Positions 9,882 through 19,853 of a stretch of 64,000 nucleotides of DNA are shown piece after piece. A program made the translations under genes and the position numbers. Source of the stretch: Podospora comata (Eukaryota > Ascomycota > Sordariomycetes > Sordariales > Podosporaceae); assembly GCA_017354895.1 (NCBI GenBank), contig CP071494.1:2170001-2234000 (forward strand). Direction: 5' to 3'. The notes beneath the pieces were generated by a model. It saw only the letters and a program-made list of their open reading frames with translations. It ran no database searches and was not told where the DNA came from. How positions within the stretch are numbered: the first letter of the stretch is position 1; the number at the start of each line of letters is the position of its first letter.

Positions 9882-11391
9882 TTATGCCCCCTGCCCAATC
9901 TCCTCCACCTCCTTCGACACCGGCCCCGTAGCCGGCCCCCCGCTCCCATAAAGGAACCCAGCCACCAGCACCACCACCGTCACAACAACCAACCCCATGA
10001 TCAACGCCCTCTTCACAGCAGCAGGTAACCTCCCCGCTCCTTCTTGACTTCCTCCTCCCTCCCCCTGGCTGAGCGGCGAGTAACTCCCCGCCACCCTCTC
10101 CCACAAGCTCTTGGCGTACACCCAGACACCGACCGAGATGGCAACCGTCTGCTCCCACCCGAGGGAGTAATACGCCAACCCTGCCGTGGCGATGGCGTAA
10201 CCCACAAACTGGATCGCCGTGATGTTTGTCTTCCAGATCATGACCGAGATAATGACCAGCAAAATGTTTTTGAGGATGCCCGTCAGGGTCATTACCAGCC
10301 CCGAGGTCTTTCCGATCTTTACGTGGTTGTTAGTATCTTTGTGCTGGACAGTTAAGGGGGGATATTGACTTACGAGGAAAACACTCGAAACATTCAACAT
10401 AAACGCCACCATCGCATTCAGCACCAACAACCCTGCCCCCGCCCTCCCCACATCCCCAAAGTCAAACCTGTTCGCCTCGCTCCCAATAGCCACAATCACA
10501 TTCATCACCGCGCAGACGGGAGCGTAGTAATACAAGCTCACCAGCGGGTCCATCTTCATGTCCTCCCCGCTCAGCAAAACCTGAATCATGATCAACCTCA
10601 TAGCCTCAAACACGATCCCCCCAACCTGGAACAGGAAACCAGCCATGGAAAAGTTGATCTCGCCTAGGGAAGCGAGACCGACGCCGGCGACGATGAAGAG
10701 GATGTTGAGGAAGCGCTTGAGCGAGGGCTCCTCGACCCCCCAGGCCCAGGCCGTGAGCAGGACCGCAACCGGGGCGGCGGCTTTGAGCATCTGGATGAAG
10801 GCGACTGAAAGGTAGAGGTAGACCATGTTGGAGCAGACCAGGCTGGCCGAGTAGAGGAGGCCGATGGGGACGATGGCGCGGAGGTAGATGCGGCCGGTCA
10901 TTTTGATGTTCTTGCGGCCGTCGAGGAGGTGGGTGGTGCGGGCTAGGATTTGGGTTGCTACGGTTGCGAAGACGAGGTGCCAGCAGGTGAGGATCACGGC
11001 TGGATTTGGGGGGTCAATATTCATTCAGTGTGTCAGTGCGGGTTGTACATACGATATTCTGCGAGTAGGTTAGCATCGTTCACAGTATAGGAAGAGATGT
11101 AGAACAGAAATACGTACTGAACCCCCTCCCATCAATCATCCACTTGTTGAACAGAATCGTCAAGTTGGAAAAGAAAATCCACGCTCTATCCCAGTATCAG
11201 CTCTCATGTTCCCTCACGACATGCGCCGCCTGCTATGACGTCTCTCTGGGGAATGCATACAAAATGTAAAAGATGGGGTGTAATCCCCCCCGCTGAACCG
11301 TCGTCGGGCGCGGCTTCTCGGCCTCTGCCGCCTGAGGCTCAGGGTGCAACTGCTGCCTCTCGACATCATCATCGTTGTTGGCCGCGGCCAT
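9882..11391 (-). CDS. Triose-phosphate/nucleotide-sugar-type transporter (TPT family)
   Basis: Membrane transporter of the drug/metabolite superfamily, TPT branch. Five exons on the minus strand: 11391-11261, 11185-11118, 11058-11053, 10999-10374 and 10316-9882, giving 421 aa. Every junction has gt..ag ends. The third exon is only 6 nt; it is needed to give GFKYPVILTCWHL, the usual start of the second helix. The 57-nt last intron has a ctaac branch site and leads into FLIGKTSGLVMTLTGILKNI, which is the conserved TPT block. About ten hydrophobic segments are visible, the first being IFFSNLTILFNKW. The N-terminus is acidic/Gln-rich and cytosolic by type; a last hydrophobic stretch (LIMGLVVVTVVVLVAGFLYG) follows a Gly-rich loop. 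The substrate cannot be told from sequence; Golgi or ER location is inferred. Confidence 0.88.
11053..11058 (-). other. 6-nt microexon of the TPT transporter
   Basis: The six bases aatatc are flanked by cgcag upstream and gtatgt downstream. They complete codons Lys67, Tyr68 and the first base of Pro69. Without them the conserved block GFKYPVILTCWH would lose Lys-Tyr while the frame would stay open, so only the family match shows their need. Confidence 0.8.
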
Positions 11392-12589
11392 CGAGTCCGG
11401 GGATCCGGGGGTGCTGTATGTCTATTCGGGCGGAATCGGTACCGGGCGCGCGCGGGCGCAAAAAAGAGATCGGCTTTCGGGTTCCGGGTAGTCGTTAAGG
11501 TTTAACCTTTTGCGCAGGGGGAAGCGAGAGACAACTTTTGCGATGCGAAGCGCGTTGAACGTAAGGGAGGGTGTAATACTCGTCTGGTCGGCGGCGGTGG
11601 TGATTGATAGTGGGGAGCGGGCAGCCAGAAAATAATTTAAAATAATTTAACGAGTGTTTTCCCAAATTGCTCTCTCCGCGTTGCGCGTTTGCTCTCCTAT
11701 CGGTGGCAGAGCGGAAGTAAAAAAATACTCAACGACCCAGAGATCCCGCGAAAGAGGGAGAGAAGGCAAAAGAGGGAAGAAATGAGGTTGTCGTGTTCGC
11801 CAAAAGTGCAAAAGGACCAACCACAAAATAACTGGGGACAGGCACCAACCTACCCACGATGGGGACTTGGGGGGGGTGGCTGCGACTGCGACTGGGCTGA
11901 GCCGCTCGCTCGCTAACAAAACCCACCCCTGCTTATGGTACAAAACCAGCAGACTCCAGGTGTCACCAGCACCAAATCCAACGGCCGGGGGGAGGCGTTT
12001 TTTCCCCCTGCACACTCTCAAATCGGACCCTTTAATTCGTCAGCGCGGACGGACGAATGGTGCAACCAATGTCGCATTGAGAAGTTGTAGAGAAATCTGG
12101 ACCGCATGCAACCAGGGGGCACATGAAATAGGGGTCATGATAGCAGAAAAAGCTTAGGAGGCTTATTATCCCTTCTCACCTGCACCCCTTCAGGTTCATC
12201 TGAATTTATCCCTTTCCCAGAGACATCTTTTTGTATTTATTATCACCGGTTCCGGGCATCTGTCTCTCGAAATTCCGCCCTTTTCCCCTCCAAACATAGC
12301 ATCATGGATAGCCCAGCGGGGTCCCCCTCCCTGAAAAAATGACACCCTGATAGGCGAGAAAAAGAAGCGGACTCTTAACATCCGCAGATCAGCGGGTCTA
12401 TCCCAAGTCTTGATATCAGCGACTTCTGCTTGCATTGAAGATGTTATCATTGTGAGAAACACCTGTCTAGGAGTCATCTCCTCTGACTCTCCCCACCTCG
12501 TCACACAAAATACCAATCCCACAAAGTAATGTCAGCATCACCACCACCTCCCGTCTGTTGGTTCATGCTCTACAAAAAGTGCCTTTCAG

Positions 12590-12760
12590 AGGTTCTGGAT
12601 AGGGGTTCGTCACAAATATAGAATAAAAGTAAAGGTAAGGTAGTAAAATAAAACTTAAATAAGCAGACTAAGCTGTGATCGGAAATTTAAGATTTTAAAA
12701 GCTAATGTAAGGTAATTTAGGTTTAGTACCGTTATACCTACGCCAAAAACTCACGATAAG
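12590..12760. other. AT-rich island, possible degraded repeat
   Basis: The base composition turns abruptly AT-rich, with runs such as taaaataaaacttaaat and aatttaagattttaaaa between GC-balanced flanks. It may be a short relic of a mutated repeat (RIP-like) or plain AT-rich spacer. No terminal repeats or coding remnants were found. Confidence 0.3.
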
Positions 12761-12983
12761 CAGCCATGTACAACTCGCAATCCGCTCATGTTTGGACACA
12801 CGACCAAACGTTAAACCACCTATCTACCCCTCGGAATATCCGACACCTTGGAAATACCGAGCCGACCCAAAACCAGGAAGAGCCCAGGTGTAAGGTATAA
12901 TCTCCATGTGCGGTGCCAGGTGTAAGTAATCTCCATGTGCGGCGGTGTATGCAGCTCGTACAACTGTAGCATCTTGGAACCAG

Positions 12984-13092
<109 letters not shown>

Positions 13093-13467
13093 TACACATC
13101 TTGATTTGCAACGTCGCACAACACACAACATTTGTCTAATAATCATCTTCATCGCTGCCTCTCATTCATTTTAATAGTTGTTGAGCTCGCTGATGAAGCA
13201 AAGCTACTAAGTACATATAACATCCTCCATCCATCTGTCCCATTTCCCCACCCACCGGCTAATAATGTTGAAACGCTTCAGCGCTGTGTTGTTGTCCATT
13301 TATGTCCTGATCTGATCCAAGTTCAAAAATGATATAGAAAAAAGCAAAATACTTGTTTTGGCTCGTGTAATAAAAGCCCATGGTATATCCCCCAAAAAAA
13401 ACGCCCCAACACCATCGCTGTGTAGAAAGAAAAATGCAAAATACACCCAGTTATCCACCATGAACAA

Positions 13468-15561
13468 TCAGTAGTCACTATCATTGCCGTCAGGTAACGG
13501 TATCGCCGCAGCTTCTGACAACGACGCATCACCCTCCGTTGATATCGCCGGCGTTTCCGGACCATCAACCTTCAAAAACGACATCGGCCCCTGGATTTCC
13601 CCTTCTGGACCATCGACCTTCCAAAACGACGACACCGACCCTTGAACCCCCCCCTCTTGCATCTCATCACAACTCGCAAGCTCAGCAGTCATCAAAGTCT
13701 GCTCAGGATCAACACAGTCATAAAACAGCATAAACACCCCGCCCTGCGCCAGCACCGTATCCTCATCCACCCTGGCGACATCCTCATCACTCAGTGACCA
13801 CCATTGCTCCTCCTCCAGATCCTCCTCCAGAGTCCCACGAGTCACCGGTGTCGAGGGTGCATCCGCAGACATGTCCTTCTCCGACGCAAGCTTAGGCGGC
13901 TCATCCGTCGCTCCTCCCACTTCTGGTGCCGCCGCTGGCGGTGATGATGACTTGGGGTGTTTCCGAAAGCAGACATAGTGCCCAGTCTCATGTCTACCAT
14001 AGTGAGCAACCACCGCCCGTAATGTGTATATCGGACCGGTAATCCGGGACGTCCTTTCTCCTCCCGCCACCATCGATGAGCGAGGGTCTGTAATCCACTC
14101 CTCCCGATCCGAACTCAGATCCCGACCCGTCAGGCCTGCCGCACTCCCAACACACCAAGGGCCCAGGTCAAGCTCCATCGGGAACCGAACATTTGCTCCG
14201 TTTTTGTATAACCGACCAGTACGTTCGTCAAACACCGACCTGTTGATGTGGAAAACCAAGCTTTGCGGTGGTCGGGCGATAGACGTTTGCTTAGTCTTGG
14301 TAGAACTCTTCCGCTGTGTCCGAGGGATGTTGCACTTCTTCAGCGTATCATCTTTGAAATCCTCCTCCTCCAACGCCTCCTCAATAATCTGGATTCTTTC
14401 CGCCAAACCAGGAATGTTGGCTCGCTCCGCGAGAGCCTGGAGACTACTGCGGGAGTTAAGCAAGGTGCACTTGGTACACTCGACGTCCTGGATCGCCTCA
14501 AGGCTGGTATAGGCATCCAGTCTCTCATAAAGATCATGCTCCATCCGCTTTCCAAGGTTGAGGGTCAAACAGTTGAAGGGAATCATGTCCAGGCCACTGC
14601 AGTAGCCGCATGAGACACATGCTACACGCTGGGCGATGAGGCCTTCCAGGGGGTTTCGAGTCACGCGGATATCTTGCCCATACTTGGACTGACTCTCCAT
14701 GCTATGGTACCCGCTGTCATCGCTGTGTTGGCTCAAGTCTGAGTCGTCGCGCGACCAATCAAGCTCTAATGCCGGGGAATTCTGAGGATTCTTCAAGCTT
14801 TTTGCGACCTCCTTGCTGATCTGATCGAGAAGCTTGGAGTAGTATTCCTGGGCATCCTGTTGTTGCCAGGTATTCATCTTCTTCAAAACGGCCGGCGTGC
14901 CCAGCGTTCTCCCGTTGTTCGACAGGTTGTTAAGATCCAGAACCAGCTTATGAAGCTTGCTGATCGTGAAGCTGTCGGCTGAAGTCATGGCTGAAGAGAC
15001 TGCTGAGAGATATCCTGGAAAGGGCCTCAAAGACGCGAGTCCCTGAAGGATGCTGTTCTGAAAGCAAGAGTTGTCCATGTTCAAAAGTCCCGGAGGCTGG
15101 TCTGGCGAGCCTTTACGTGCCACATTCAACGCTGCAGTGGACAGGGTAGTCAAGCTCTTGCGCCCCGCTTCAATGCCAGAGTTCAAAATTCCTGCCGCCG
15201 TCTCCAAGCCCAACATCTTCTTAAGAACATCGCTCTTGGCTTCATGAGTCGTAGGTCTATCGGCCGACGGGGGCCGCGGAAAAAGGGAGGGGTTGAGAAA
15301 GTCGTCCATAGCGTAAAGCAGCCTAGCCGGAGTGATAGCCACGGATATTTTCCAGATAAGCTGTGACAAATCAGGGACCCTCCCTTGCCGTTTAGCAATC
15401 TGATAGATCCAGCTGACGAGGACGACGATGAGGGTTACGATAATGCCTATCGGGCCAACGGCGCGGTCTTTGAGCTGTCGCAAAGTAGAATGCTGTTGTG
15501 AATCGAGGCCAACGCGGGTTTCCACTTGGCCCAATATGCGCCGGTACGCTTCGGTATTCAT
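13468..15561 (-). CDS. Membrane-anchored ubiquitin-specific protease (Ubp1/Ubp16-like)
   Basis: Single exon of 697 aa. The start ATG at 15561 has context gacaATGaat; an in-frame ATG at 15654 would add 31 residues. A transmembrane segment (GIIVTLIVVLVSWIYQIA, about residues 38-56) precedes the catalytic domain. The Cys box is GLLNMDNSCFQNSILQGL with Cys166; the usual Gly-Asn-Thr is Asp-Asn-Ser. The His box is HYGRHETGHYVCFRK with His528, and WWSLSDEDV follows. Two CxxC pairs (CVSCGYC and VECTKC) form the zinc finger of the fingers subdomain. The N-terminal anchor recalls yeast Ubp1 (ER) and Ubp16 or human USP30 (mitochondrial outer membrane). Which organelle is served is not decided by sequence. 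The enzyme would remove ubiquitin from proteins at that membrane. Confidence 0.88.
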   Translation of the reverse strand: MNTEAYRRILGQVETRVGLDSQQHSTLRQLKDRAVGPIGIIVTLIVVLVSWIYQIAKRQGRVPDLSQLIWKISVAITPARLLYAMDDFLNPSLFPRPPSADRPTTHEAKSDVLKKMLGLETAAGILNSGIEAGRKSLTTLSTAALNVARKGSPDQPPGLLNMDNSCFQNSILQGLASLRPFPGYLSAVSSAMTSADSFTISKLHKLVLDLNNLSNNGRTLGTPAVLKKMNTWQQQDAQEYYSKLLDQISKEVAKSLKNPQNSPALELDWSRDDSDLSQHSDDSGYHSMESQSKYGQDIRVTRNPLEGLIAQRVACVSCGYCSGLDMIPFNCLTLNLGKRMEHDLYERLDAYTSLEAIQDVECTKCTLLNSRSSLQALAERANIPGLAERIQIIEEALEEEDFKDDTLKKCNIPRTQRKSSTKTKQTSIARPPQSLVFHINRSVFDERTGRLYKNGANVRFPMELDLGPWCVGSAAGLTGRDLSSDREEWITDPRSSMVAGGERTSRITGPIYTLRAVVAHYGRHETGHYVCFRKHPKSSSPPAAAPEVGGATDEPPKLASEKDMSADAPSTPVTRGTLEEDLEEEQWWSLSDEDVARVDEDTVLAQGGVFMLFYDCVDPEQTLMTAELASCDEMQEGGVQGSVSSFWKVDGPEGEIQGPMSFLKVDGPETPAISTEGDASLSEAAAIPLPDGNDSDY

Positions 15562-16356
15562 TGTCGGTGCGGTGTTGCTGTGTTTGTGATCTGCGAGCGA
15601 GCAGCTGGTGTCGGTGCTGGTGGCGGCGTTGCAGAGCGGACGGAAGCTGCGCAATCACGAAGCAGCAGCAGCAGCGGATGGAAGTGAGGGTTAACGAGCG
15701 AATATAATTACTTCCATGACCTCTTTTGAGTTTGTCGATGGCAATGTACTCCGTAACCTGTTGAGGTTGAAAAAGCTGTGGTGGGCGTTCAAATGCAAAA
15801 GCCAGAACTCACAAGAAGTCAGCATGTGGAAAAGAGCAAAGCGACAGGGGAGGGGATGGATCTGACGCCAGCAATTGGCCGCCTGGCAGTTGAATGGACG
15901 AACACCCCCAGCCGGCGGTGGGGCCAGTGTCAGCCCTTCTATCATTCCGGCTGTTTTGTGACGGTTGTTGTTTTCGTCTGGCTTGATCGGGATGCCTCGA
16001 GGGTGTGTTTGTTGACGATTCGGAAGACATTGAGTTCACTTTGTCCCTATTTGCTGCAAAGCGACCAGTTTCCCAACGCACTGCAGGCAGCAAAAGTCAA
16101 AAAATTGAAGCTCTCCAGCCCCATTTTCTGGGGAGCAGGGATGCTAGCAAACGCCAAATGCTGCATCCCTGCAACGTCAAGCACAACAACCCCACCCAAA
16201 AAATCAGGCTTGGCAAGAAAATACACATCGATAAGGAATTTCCGCCCGCCGATAAACACCAAACACCATCATCACCAAACCCTCAGACCTCAACCTTTGC
16301 TGCGCCATTCTGCTCGATACGCTGCAAAGTTCGGTCTGTTTACAGCAAACTCCACA
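15562..16356. other. Divergent promoter region of ubiquitin protease and ALB1
   Basis: 795 bases between two divergent starts. The last 150 bases are an A/C-rich leader before ALB1. No other gene is supported; an open frame that runs in from 15778 is simply an upstream extension of the ALB1 frame. Confidence 0.55.
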
Positions 16357-16998
16357 ATGGCCAAACCAACAATTTCCAAGGGCAAAAAAGGTAATTCTCC
16401 ACCCATCCCAACAGCAGTCGCAGAATGTACTAACCCCCCCCCTCCAGGCCCATCAAAACACTCCCGCGCCTCCCGCCGCGAAGAGCCCATAGACATCAAC
16501 ACGGACAAATCCCTCAAATCCGCCCTCCCACCCCCCATCTCCACCGACCACCACCGCCCCGCCGTCCTCGCCGCCCAGCTCGCCTCCTCCGTCTCCAAAC
16601 CCACCCGCAAAACCGGCCGCAAAGCCCAGCTCAGCTCCAAAGCCCGGAAGCGCCAGGAAAGAAGCATGGACATGGCCGAGGCCGTCATGGAGCGCACCAT
16701 CACCAAGATCGAAAAGAGCAAGGGCCACGCCAAGGTGATCAACACGAGGAGGAAACCATGGGAAGAAATCAACAACGACGTCTTTGGCGAGGGCGAAAAG
16801 GCGAAGAAGCTGACCCAGAAGCAGCTGGAGAAGCAGAGGGAGGATGAGATTGTGAGAAAATTCTTTGACGAGGGGGCGGCAGAGAAGGATGAGGATGGGA
16901 ATGTGGAGATGGAGGGTGCGGCGAGTGAGGGTGAGGGTGAGGTTGAGGGGGTGCCAACGCCGGTGCAGGTTATGGAGGAGGTGGAGGAGGTTTTGTAG
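16357..16998 (+). CDS. ALB1: Ribosome biogenesis protein Alb1
   Basis: Exons 16357-16390 (34 nt) and 16448-16998 are joined over a 57-nt intron with a ctaac-type branch site and cccctccag acceptor, giving 194 aa. The join produces MAKPTISKGKKGPSKHSRAS, the expected Alb1 start. Further family blocks are DTDKSL-like NTDKSLKSALPPP, HRPAVLAAQLASSVSK, SSKARKRQERSMDMAEAVME and EKSKGHAKVINTRRKPWEEI. Alb1 is a shuttling factor that binds pre-60S particles with Arx1 and helps their export and maturation. The C-terminus is acidic. The gene is divergent from the ubiquitin protease. Confidence 0.9.
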   Translation: MAKPTISKGKKGNSPPIPTAVAECTNPPPPGPSKHSRASRREEPIDINTDKSLKSALPPPISTDHHRPAVLAAQLASSVSKPTRKTGRKAQLSSKARKRQERSMDMAEAVMERTITKIEKSKGHAKVINTRRKPWEEINNDVFGEGEKAKKLTQKQLEKQREDEIVRKFFDEGAAEKDEDGNVEMEGAASEGEGEVEGVPTPVQVMEEVEEVL

Positions 16999-17435
16999 AG
17001 TCGGAAAAAGCAAAAGGAACGGATTGGGATGGTGAGGCGTTATGGACATTACATCAATCATTTGTGGATCTTCGGGCTTCTAAAATCTCTGAGATGTGGA
17101 AGAAAAGGAGTGTGTTTTAAAAGGGCATGGTCGAGGCTAACAGGTTATAAACGAGAGTATATATGAGGGCCTCGAGTTGTATGAACTCAAAAAGCCAGCA
17201 GGACGAACCGGTCGTTGACATAGTTTTGATACCCAAGAAGATGAGATGTTTTCTTCGACGTCAGATATGCATTGCACTATCTTGAATTCTCCTTCCTGCA
17301 CTTGTATTTGAGATCTCTCTTACACCATTCAATACTTTTTATCAAGATTTTCTCCCCTTTTTTCACCTTTTCCATCGCAATCACGCTCCTCATATACCCA
17401 CCTTTCACTCTCCACCCTCCACTATCAATCAAGCC
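16999..17435. other. Intergenic, ALB1 3' region and tRNA 5' flank
   Basis: 437 bases. The last 150 are T/C-rich and lead directly into the tRNA gene. No gene is supported. Confidence 0.5.
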
Positions 17436-17547
17436 GCGGGTTTAGCTCAGTTGGGAGAGCGTCAGACTGAAGTCCACTTCAACTCAAATCCAAATATCCA
17501 CCACCAGGATAATCTGAAGGTCGTGTGTTCGATCCACACAAACCGCA
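17436..17547 (+). tRNA. tRNA-Phe (GAA) with a 39-nt intron
   Basis: The A box lies in tagctcagttgggagagc and the B box in gtgtgttcgatccacac. The acceptor arms are gcgggtt and aaaccgc with discriminator A. The anticodon GAA is at 17469-17471, followed by G37. An intron at about 17473-17511 is removed to restore a 5-bp anticodon stem (tcaga/tctga) with loop ctgaaga. The mature form is 73 nt before CCA addition, the standard length. All arms pair, apart from a G5/A68 mismatch in the acceptor stem. The intron boundary may shift by a base. No T-rich terminator directly abuts; a T-run lies near 17563. Confidence 0.95.
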
Positions 17548-18557
17548 CTTACAAAAAATCACTTTTTTCTTCTCTAAACTTTATCATTCTTTTGATTCCA
17601 CGCAACAACCTCCCTCCCTCCTCCTCCTCCTACACTATCATGACCCTTCCTGTTGTCCCGGCCTATCAATCAACAAGCGACCTTTCCACACACATCACCA
17701 ACCAATCACCACCCACCCCCCAAAAAAATCCCCCCTATGACGCCACAGCTTACAAGACCAACACCCTCTCCAATCAGCCGCACAGTGTCTTGTCAAAGCC
17801 CCCCCCTCCCCCCTTTCACCTTTTCTTGTCATTTTTTTTTTTCAAAAAAAAAGAATCTTAAATTTTCCACATCTCACATGTCTGTCCCAGCAGAAAAAAG
17901 TTCCTTCTTCAATTATTCTACTTTGCTCAACTACCACACACCCCCAAGTAGCAGCTTCTCATACAACCCAACCAACCCCAATCACGCCCCCATGAATCAA
18001 CCCCCCCCTGATCGGCAACACCATATGACGTATAAATCCCGACGAACAAGGGGCCAGGCAGGCAACACACGACACAACGAACGAACGGATTATTCAACAC
18101 TCCCAAAAAATATCATTTTCCTTCCATAACCATCATGATCCAGCCCAAAAGTAACGTCAAACTCCAATGACCCCAGCAAAAACATATAAAACTTCCGGTA
18201 TGAACATATGCTTTCTTTTTCCTTTCCTCCTCCGTATTATTAGACTTTGTGGCTCGCTAGAGCGTTCCTCAGTATCCCCTTATTGTTTTTTTTTGGGGGG
18301 GGGGGGATCTTCTTGTGTCGGGTTCTTTCTCAACTCTTGGAAGAGACGATGCCTCTGCTCATCGGAAGCAGTACCCGACCTCTGGGCCACCAAGGTTTGT
18401 GTATGGACGACACATCAACCAGTCAACAACAAACGCCCAGCTTCAGGGGTCGATGATTTTCATCTTGTCCATACCCTCGTGGACACCAGCATCCTTCTTC
18501 TTTCAAAAACAATATTTCGCTTCCTTGTTCAACTCAACCACTCCTTCACCCCTCTCA
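17548..18557. other. Intergenic between tRNA-Phe and the bZIP 3' end
   Basis: About 1 kb, C/A/T-rich and full of homopolymers (for example T/A runs near 17827-17852 and a T then G run near 18287-18306). Open frames here are low-complexity shadows. No gene is supported. Confidence 0.5.
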
Positions 18558-19853
18558 TCACGCCCCAAAACCCTCCCCCCCATCCTCCACCCCAGGACTA
18601 AACATCGAGTCCGGCATATGATCATAATTGAACCCCGTCGGCGACTCCCTCTTAAGCAATCCCCCACCATTCAAATGAACACGGCCCGCACCGGTCGCCG
18701 GGTCATCCAAATACGAAACCGGAAACGCAGTATCGGTCGGGGACGCATACAGAGCAGCCGGACCTGGGAAAGGAGTGTAAGTCTCAAACTAGGCCGGCAA
18801 CAAGAACCCACCTCCCCCGTCGCCGCAGCAACCACCACCCGTCGGCGTGGCCGCTGCCCAAAACAGAGACTCACCAGGAGGATAAGCAATGCTCCCCTGC
18901 CGGTCACTCCCCGACGTGCTCCCCGGCCCTCCCGTCAATCCCTCAAACCCCGTCATCCCCGCCTGGAGTTGGTACTGACTCGAAGCGATGCTCGGATTCC
19001 TGCTCCGTGGTGATGCCGGTGTCAGAACCGGAGGTTGGCTCACCCCTGTTGTTGGCTGTCCGAAGGTGAACCCGGCTCCGAATAACTCGTTGCTGGTCTG
19101 CACATACCTCCGCGCCTCGTTGTTCAGCCACCGGTCAATGTTCGGATCGTTGCATTTGGAGTGTGTCAGCAAGTGATGCTTTAGCTGGCCGACCTCGTGT
19201 ACCAAGCCATTGAATTCCATCTGGAGGGCCGCGTGCTGGGTTTCAAGCCCAACCTTGGCCTCTTCGAGTTCCGAGACGAAGACCTTTTTCTTTTCTCGGC
19301 ACTTGCTAGCCGCGATGCGGTTCCGTTCGAGAAACTTGTTGCGTTTGTGTTCGTCTTGCTCCATATTGGCCTCCTTCTTATTTTTTCGAGTCTTTCGCTT
19401 CTTATTTGGTGCATGACTTTGAAGAGCGTCTTCTGGGAGGGTGATGTCGGTGGAAGTGCTCCCCGACTTGGAGGCTCGGTTCGACTGCGATTTGCTGGAT
19501 GAGCTTCGTTGGGTGGATGGGCGGGACATCTCCATGGAGAGAATCTGCATGTCGGCTTTGATGTCTTCGCCGTCGGGGTCTGGATGGTAGAGACCTGGGT
19601 CGACGAAGAGTTTTTGACCAGCGTTGGGATCCATGGTGGTGCCGACTGGCCAGTCGAATGATGGACCGCCCAGGTCGATATCTGGATGGGGGTCATCTTG
19701 GGACGGAGAGGGCCCGAAGCCTAGCTTGTCGTCGTATGATGCAAAGTTGAGCTCCATGGGTTGCTCACCGACATTGTGGTCTGGTGTTTGATAGGCAGGC
19801 CTCTCTTCTAACTCGTCCAGGCATTGATCAAAGTAGTGGGTGGGCTCATCCAT
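18558..19853 (-). CDS. ATF/CREB-family bZIP transcription factor
   Basis: Exons 19853-18875 and 18763-18558 on the minus strand, with a 111-nt intron (donor gtgagt, acceptor tcccag), give 394 aa. The first frame could also run on to a stop at 18789, but the spliced reading ends in a coherent tail (PAALYASPTDTAFPV and LLKRESPTGFNYDHMPDSMF), so I prefer it. The basic region is KRNKFLERNRIAASKCREKKK, followed by a leucine zipper with Leu every seven residues over five heptads. A Cys/His-containing LTHSKCND stretch follows, as in ATF2-type proteins. The N-terminal half is acidic and Pro/Asp-rich, probably for activation. Such factors mediate stress and developmental responses in fungi. I cannot say which named orthologue this is. 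Confidence 0.9.

Noticed and set aside
11647-12021. 124-codon minus-strand frame with hydrophobic stretches
   Set aside because: No recognised family, no conserved motif and no promoter or splice support; treated as spacer.
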